Shown here: positions 59,001-64,000 of the stretch, one piece after another
Numbering within the stretch: the stretch's first letter is position 1
How the letters are laid out: the number at the start of each line of letters is the position of its first letter
NCBI GenBank assembly: GCA_029168955.1
Contig: JAPDOI010001716.1
Span: 1-64,000 of the forward strand
DNA from: Aplectana chamaeleonis
Taxonomy: Eukaryota > Nematoda > Chromadorea > Rhabditida > Cosmocercidae
Direction: 5' to 3'
Length of the DNA stretch: 64,000 bases
Position numbers and translations under genes: made by a program
The notes under the pieces: model-generated
What the model was told of the DNA's origin: nothing
Databases searched by the model: none
The model's input: the letters and a program-made list of their open reading frames with translations, nothing else

Positions 59001-61748
59001 GCAATAGGGAGAGCCTACTAGGGGCTTTATGTACACTTGCAGATCGATATCATCCACGTAGTAAGCAACTAATACCGGCAGAGCGGACCTCCATTTACCG
59101 GCTGAGGGGGCAGTGAATACTGGCTGAGGGGCAGCCATTTACCGGCTGAGAGGGCAGTGAACGCGGTGTGAGGGGGCCACCACTTGCCGGTTGAGCGCTC
59201 CACCATTTACCGGCTGAGGGGGCAGTGAATGCCGGGGCTCGCCCGGGTACAGTGTTTAGTCAGCCGGTATTGCCTGCCCTCTCGGCCGGCGTTACTGCCT
59301 GAGCACTTTTTGGACGCTCAATTTGGAGGCTGACGGATAAGCCCAATGGCCTGCCGCGTGAAAAGCGTCCTTCTTGCGAAAATTCGCTAGGCCCAACGAC
59401 GGACCGTGACAAGGGTCGTACCCAGTTGTGATAAAAGGGTAAAAGCCCAAATCTTTTTTTTCCGTTCCCAGAATGTGATGTTTAAAACTAGGGGATCAAC
59501 TCTGTGCACCACCCGAAGTTCAAGCTCTCGTTGTCAGAAGCAGGTGCTGTTAACGGACGCATGTGCTTCCAACTCATCCTGGGTTTCATCCTCTTCTCAT
59601 TGACAGCTCGTTATGCTATTTGCAGCACGCGCTGCTCAGAACGAGGAATTCAACCTGATGTGTCGTCACTGAAGAGCGACCCCTATTGTACTCAAGTGTA
59701 ACCTCACGGGTGCGTCAGATCATAAAGGGGGAGATATAAGGGTGTGCTTACCTCCCGAGATGGGTCCCGTGATTTAAAGGCAGTGGTCGCGATCAGATAC
59801 GCTTGTCTTCTTTTCCTCTCTAAACCCTCTACTGGGTTTAGTGTAGTAGGACGTATGAGAAAAAATTGCGAAAAAAAACAGCTGTTAAGGGCCCATTCCC
59901 AGCTTGAACTTTCTAGTCTTATGATGGTGAGCGAGCCCACTCCACATCATCGGCATCGATGATCTCTAATATCAAGAACATCAGCTGGCTCGAAATTGAA
60001 TTTGAATCAATGATCATTATTCTCCGGACTGATCTCCTTGAATATTTATGCACTCATCTAGTCAAGAACATTGACTGAAGTGCTTGCTTTCATTGTTCAA
60101 TTGTTTTTATAAGGTAAATTTGTATTTATTTTTTCCTCTGAATTTCGATGATTTTTGACTGCTCGGCGAGACTGCGATCTTTTTCACGCGTGCATGAACT
60201 GGCATCTTCGGTTCCTAGAATTTTTAACTCTAGCCCGTTTTTCACCGCGCTACCTTCTTAGTTTTTCAGCTGTTTTCGAACTATGCTGCTTTTCGTGGTT
60301 TTTTCGATAACGTTTTTCATCGTGGCCACAGCCTTCAAGGGCAGCACGCTACCTCAATTTTAAAGGCAGTGTTCGCGATAAAAAAAAACATATTCTAGTT
60401 TTCGACTTTTTTTTGTTACTAGGTAAGCCTACAAAAATGAGGTTAACAGGAAAAAGTTCCTACAGAACTCTCGAATGCCGGGGAGAAACCAAAGAAATCT
60501 GTGAACAATTCAATTATGCTTTTTGGTGGGTTTGGGAGACTGTATACAAAGCGCCAAACTTAAGGTCGGAAATGGTTTTGTGCTTCAAAAGCCTCGGGTT
60601 AAAGACTTCGTTTTCTGTTTCTTGTACCGAAAACACTTTAACAATAGGATGGGCCAATGCACATGCTTGGATCTTAGAATCTTTCGCGATAAAGATAATT
60701 CAGAAATCCGGCAACGAACAGTTTCTGGTGGAACAAACGCGGGACAACTGTTATATAACTTGGGCGGGATGATCCAAGGGGTCAGCTCTTTCACGAAATT
60801 TCCACCCACTTCCTGGCGGTTTTTCGTCGTACTTCCCTTCTTACAATTCTTAGAGGGAACCAAGGCTAAAGTTTTTGCCAAAAAACGGACAACTTTTTCA
60901 TCGTGAACACTGTCTTTAAGCTTGCTTAGCAACGAGGTAGCTACCACTAAAATTTTAAGTTTGTATTTTAGTCGTGAACTTTTGTATCTATCGCAAATAA
61001 AACAAATGGTTGCACTTTTTTCATTGTAATCATTTCTCTTGCAAAATTTCCGAAAATGTGCACGTTTTCCAATTTTCCCCTTCTGAACGTCGCTGTGGGG
61101 TGAGGCACCCGCGTTCGCAGACTTGCGCAGTTTTGCTCGGACCCGGGATTTATTTAAGAGAGAGAGGCCGTATGGGATTCCTAACAGCTACCTGTAAACG
61201 AATTCGTAGGGTTAGTCCTAACGGCACCCTGAATCAGCTCACATAAATCTCTTTACTAATAGTGAGTAATAAATCGTAAGCGAGGCGTCAACTGTAATCA
61301 CGGGTACGTCCCATACGTCAATCCTAATGTGGCTGCCTGGCTACGGGGACCTTTCCCGGTTCCTTGTCCAACATTTCCCTATTAGTAGAATAGAGTTGAA
61401 TATTTGCAATCTAGAAATTGATTATCCTTCTCCCTTAGGTTTGCGTGAGTGGCTGCGTCACCGCCCCAAATACAGTGTTATTTGGGCTGACAGAAGAAGA
61501 ACTGTTCGAGGCGGCACTTCCTGCCCTCATGTATCTAATCGTCTTTCTTGTCGGGACTGTTGGAAATGCAATGGTAAGGACCCATTTTCATAGTAATGAA
61601 CACCATTGAAAACCCATGTAGAATAACGTTCTTCCAGGTCATTTTTGTTGTAAATCGATTCAAGAGGATGCGAAATGTGACGAACGTCTTCCTCGCCTCG
61701 CTCAGCACTGCAGATCTATGTCTGATATGGTTTTGCGTGCCAATAATG
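56082..61748 (+). CDS. class A (rhodopsin-like) GPCR, 5' part: exons 1-3 of a probable neuropeptide-type receptor
   Basis: This is a cell-surface seven-transmembrane receptor whose 5' half lies in the window. The exons are 56082-56216, 61439-61573 and 61638-61748 (45, 45 and 37 codons), all phase 0. The junctions read GAG|gtgagt, tcccttag|GTT, ATG|gtaagg, cttccag|GTC and ATG|gtatcc. Residues 1-45 are acidic, with N-glycosylation sequons NMT (28) and NCS (35) and paired cysteines. TM1 spans about residues 70-95 and contains GNAMV with the conserved N1.50 at residue 88. A basic loop (NRFKRMRNVTN) leads into TM2, SLSTADLCLIWFCVPIM, with D2.50 at residue 116. The ATG at 56082 was chosen because a splice-acceptor-like ttccgcag (possible trans-splice site) ends at 56068; an in-frame ATG at 56055 lies inside that acceptor. 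TM3-TM7 are outside the window, so the ligand class is unknown. The MRNVTN..L..AD pattern resembles peptide receptors, but this is inference. Confidence 0.8.
56674..56775. mobile_element. solo end of the 40133-type Harbinger-like element
   Basis: TAA is followed by GGCGCTATTCATTC..., then gcgtggcgtgga and tgacgcctcgcccaccatgg, as in 40133-40250. The second terminus is missing. Confidence 0.5.
57471..58000 (+). pseudogene. decayed mariner/Tc1-like transposase
   Basis: The frame at 57471 contains DVADSPKSGRPRKADNPKHQ and ...KLKRSLMGMTKEL, the linker and second helix-turn-helix region typical of nematode mariner-like transposases. About 200 bp later another frame reads VIAFDENLSTADTVQN, which resembles the catalytic-D segment (F-x-D-E-K-x-F-x-V). 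A third frame has FPQQNLVMVTPLL where V-M-V-W would be expected. Frameshifts and stops separate these, so it is dead. No clear TA-flanked termini were found. It lies in the first GPCR intron. Confidence 0.6.
58498..58790. repeat. GC-rich tandem array (ACCGGCTGAGCGGGC)
   Basis: Units of about 35-60 bp share accggctgagcgggc and variants (accggctgaggggcatggct). The array continues at 59075-59245 with the same core. Confidence 0.75.
59075..59245. repeat. second block of the ACCGGCTGAG array
   Basis: Six units of (tt)accggctgagggggcagtga alternate with shorter forms. Confidence 0.75.
59561..59701 (+). CDS. small ORF with signal-peptide-like start (speculative)
   Basis: The 46-codon frame reads MCFQLILGFILFSLTARYAI then CSTRCSERG and ends SDPYCTQV. 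It has a hydrophobic leader followed by a short three-cysteine tail, as in small secreted peptides. It lies inside the GPCR intron with no promoter, splice or repeat evidence. An in-frame upstream ATG (59504) would bury the leader. Confidence 0.15.
   Translation: MCFQLILGFILFSLTARYAICSTRCSERGIQPDVSSLKSDPYCTQV
59776..60335. mobile_element. family A element, copy of 42254-42791
   Basis: AAAGGCAGTGGTCGCGATC to TTTCATCGTGGCCACAGCCTT. It is colinear throughout, with an extra segment near 60010-60050. Confidence 0.75.
60362..60917. mobile_element. family A element
   Basis: AAAGGCAGTGTTCGCGATAA to TCATCGTGAACACTGTCTTT. It is colinear with 45482-46042. The long frames across it are not conserved between copies. 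Confidence 0.8.
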
Positions 61749-62297
61749 GTATCCTACTTTTTCCCATAACGATATTAACAATTTTCTTCTTTTCGTTTTA
61801 AGTACAAATCAAATCTCTGTGATTGTCATTGGTCAACCGAAAAGCGCAAGCATTTTCTCCACCAAATTTAAGTCTGTGATATTCATTAACCCTGGGGCAT
61901 TCTCAAAGACTTCTCGGTTTCGATTATCACCAGCAGCGAAGCGGTGGACCATTGAGAAAAATGGCTGCTGGTGATGATGTCTCCACAGAAAAAGCGGCCG
62001 CTCTCTGGTTTTGATAAGCGAGCTCTTTAGAAACTCCCTTTGTTGTTCCACCTTGTACACGAAAGACCGTAACCTGTTTTTTTTTCGAGTACCTTCCTTT
62101 GGAAAGCTCGTTGGAAGTTCGCGCTACAGATTAGTCATTCCCGATTTTGACAATACGCTGGGAATTGAAGACCGGACTTTAAAAAGAAAAAAATAGAGAA
62201 CGGGATGCACCCTGAAACATAAGTGGCCTTCGATTCAATCCGCCAGCTCTCCAACACCCGGAGCTATTTTTTTTGCTATTTTGTGTGTGCTTAGCTA

Positions 62298-62575
62298 CTG
62301 TGCTTATCTGGGCCGAATTCCGGTCCGCAATTGCGTCTCGACACGCTTTGCGGCCGCACGCCGTGGAGTCAGTCGAGTTCCCAGCGCCAAAGCCGACTCG
62401 ATATGGCTTTTATACAGTTTTCTTCAATTTTGTTTACTTTCCAATTTCTAAAACCCACTCAGAGTCAACAGATCGGCGGCTGCCGAGCTGAAAACTCTTC
62501 CGACTAAAATGCGCGCGGGCGCAAAGCGTGTCGAGACGCAATTGCGGATCGGAATTTGGCCCAGGGAAGCACAGT
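62298..62575. repeat. foldback: GGCCGAATTCCGGTCCGC arms
   Basis: The left arm (gggccgaattccggtccgca, ttgcgtctcgacacgctttg) is inverted at 62515-62575 (caaagcgtgtcgagacgcaa, gcggatcggaatttggccca). Confidence 0.8.
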
Positions 62576-62594
62576 ACAGTCGGAAATGATACAT

Positions 62595-62695
62595 TCCGTT
62601 TCTTACTATTAGTGTGTATTGACGCAAACTCGGTGCGCATATGTTGTACCATACGTGTACCCAGTTTGCGCCAACGCACAAGAAGGAACGCAAAG
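62595..62695. repeat. palindromic repeat J, copy 3
   Basis: gacgcaaactcggtgcgcat and the inverted gtacccagtttgcgccaac, as at 40813. Confidence 0.6.
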
Positions 62696-62708
62696 TACTA
62701 TCGTTCTC

Positions 62709-62882
62709 CGAGCCGAATTCCGGTCCACGATTGCGGACTACGGCTGTTGCATCATGCGACACGTGATAATCATGCTGGGAGAAAGGTGAATTGTTACGGG
62801 ACCAAGTGATCCCAGCGCGATTTTCACGAGTCGCATGATGCAGTAGCCGTAGTCCGCAAATGCGGACCGGACTTTGGCCCAG
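62709..62882. repeat. foldback related to 62298-62575
   Basis: gccgaattccggtccacgat, gcggactacggctgttgcat and inverse copies (gatgcagtagccgtagtccg, aatgcggaccggactttggc). It shares its tip with the neighbouring foldback. Confidence 0.8.
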
Positions 62883-63187
62883 ATAGCGACAGTACATATC
62901 AGTGCGATCCGTGCGCGCTGTACGCGTCTAGTCGTCGCATAAACATTCTTCCGTTTAGCAAAGCCTCCCGCTCTCTGCGTTTTCATGAGTTGCCATGTGC
63001 AGTGTCCACATCTTTCCGCAGTTCCTAATGTGCTTGTCTTCGGCAAGTGCACCGATACGGCGAACGATTTTGTGCCGACTGAGCATTCGAAAACGTTCTG
63101 AGGCTTGTATTTCCCCGAATTATGATGTTCCTTGTCGTTTTTCGTCAGACAGGATCACTGTCGAAAGCCCCATTCATAGCTGAGGCC

Positions 63188-63335
63188 GGATTCATCGAAG
63201 CATCTTCCATGGTAAGTTAGCGTTATCGGCTAACCGCAACCGTTATCAGTTATTTTTAGGCTTGCTGACTCACTGATAACGATCGCGATTAGCCGATAAC
63301 GCTAACTTACCACTGAAAATGCTTTGATGAATCCC
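63188..63335. repeat. hairpin with ~60-bp arms
   Basis: ggtaagttagcgttatcggc is inverted as gccgataacgctaacttacc, with flanks ttcatcgaagcatcttcc / gaaaatgctttgatgaat continuing the pairing. Confidence 0.8.
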
Positions 63336-63833
63336 ACCTCTGGTCGCTTCGACTCCAAGTCGAAGCAATCAACAATACTGCCGCAATCTGAAATCGCTCC
63401 GTCCAGCGATTTCAAATCGCTCGAGCGGACGTAATTTCGCATGAAATAGACGGACAATTGCGGACCACGCCGCAGGAATAAAAAAACATTTTTCTCGGCA
63501 TTTCTACTTATTTTTTGTGCATTGTTGCCCTCACCTTCTAAATAAAAGAGTTTTGCATAGTTTTCAAACAAATAATGGCTCCAAAAAACGATGGGAGTGG
63601 AATTTGCTTGAACAAAAACTTAAAATTACGATTAAAGTTACTAACTGCGAGAAGCTCTGCATGAAATGTGATTTCTCGGTAGCTTTATTATATTTTCTCA
63701 TCTCTGTCATCGTGAATGTGTCATAAATACTCGTTTTTCCCTTTTATGTATGTACCGTCTTTTATGTTGGTGAACTATGGCGTCTGCAATTTCGCGCCAC
63801 ATACGCAAGGTTGTGACGAAAGATTGCGGACTA

Positions 63834-63892
63834 GTCACTTCGACTATACGAATCGCTTCCATCATGGAAGCGACGCGATTAGTCGAAGCGAC
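63834..63892. repeat. short hairpin
   Basis: cttcgactatacgaatcgct pairs with agcgacgcgattagtcgaag around ccatcatgg. Confidence 0.7.
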
Positions 63893-64000
63893 CTAACAAA
63901 ATCAAGCAGGTCGCTTCGACCAGCTATGGAATACCCCAGTCGCTCGGCAATCGCTAATGAAACTGCAAACTGTTCCAAACCGTCGCGGCTCAGTACAAGA

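Noticed and set aside
60413..60947. Frames of 119-127 codons
   Set aside because: They lie within a family A MITE and are not conserved in the colinear copy at 45482-46042.

Overview
The window looks like genomic DNA from a nematode, most likely a parasitic clade V (strongylid or hookworm-like) worm. The evidence is indirect: single small exons separated by multi-kilobase introns, TTTTCAG/TTCCAG-type 3' splice sites, mixed GC content, very low gene density, and a dense load of terminal-inverted-repeat elements, foldbacks and microsatellites. No prokaryotic operons, rRNA, convincing tRNA, spliced-leader RNA or CRISPR array was seen. Species assignment is inference; no database search was possible.

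The best-supported gene is the 5' part of a rhodopsin-family (class A) G-protein-coupled receptor on the + strand. Exon 1 (56082-56216), exon 2 (61439-61573) and exon 3 (61638-61748) all join in phase 0. They give an acidic, N-glycosylatable N-terminus, TM1 with the GN motif and TM2 with the L-x-x-x-D motif. The remaining transmembrane exons lie beyond the right edge. A second, weaker gene runs on the - strand from about 53.3 to 45.1 kb. It has four exon-like segments whose phases are mutually compatible and one membrane span; its function is not recognised. Isolated coding-like segments occur at 3252-3613(-), 12496-12711(-, internal stop), 19875-20066(-), 32593-33240(-, broken) and a few weaker places. 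Several have no early methionine and would be missed by an ATG-based ORF search.

Most of the window is mobile-element debris. One superfamily shares the terminus AAAGGCA. It has at least five subfamilies (A: AAAGGCAGTGTTCACGAT; B: AAAGGCACAGTCC; C: AAAGGCACAGGAC; D: AAAGGCATCGTACGC; E: AAAGGCAGCAGAC), with copies spread from 4 to 61 kb, some nested in or abutting each other. Other elements have TAA, TTA or TCA target duplications (PIF/Harbinger-like, at 20373, 23087, 35032 and 40133). There is also a Tc1-like MITE with TA duplications (24521-25710), a small element with a 9-bp duplication whose empty site is preserved in the opposite arm of a foldback (14054-14209), a decayed mariner/Tc1-type transposase (57471-58000), and a short non-LTR reverse-transcriptase fragment (27418-27588).

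Layout. 0-9 kb: diverged repeats, a coding-like inverted pair at 3 kb, B and A elements and a GC-rich foldback. 9.2-11.8 kb: a TATG/GACA microsatellite followed by a 1.56-kb 21-bp minisatellite that stays open in several frames. 12-24 kb: repeats, nested MITEs and a 41-bp satellite-like array. 24-36 kb: the Tc1-like element, a long foldback, LINE debris, TTCGAA-rich arrays and a broken coding fragment. 36-45 kb: mostly unannotatable unique sequence plus A and C elements and a Harbinger-like palindromic element. 45-54.7 kb: the - strand gene riddled with A-E elements. 56-64 kb: the GPCR gene, whose large intron holds mariner debris, a GC-rich tandem array and two A elements, followed by a cluster of foldback elements.
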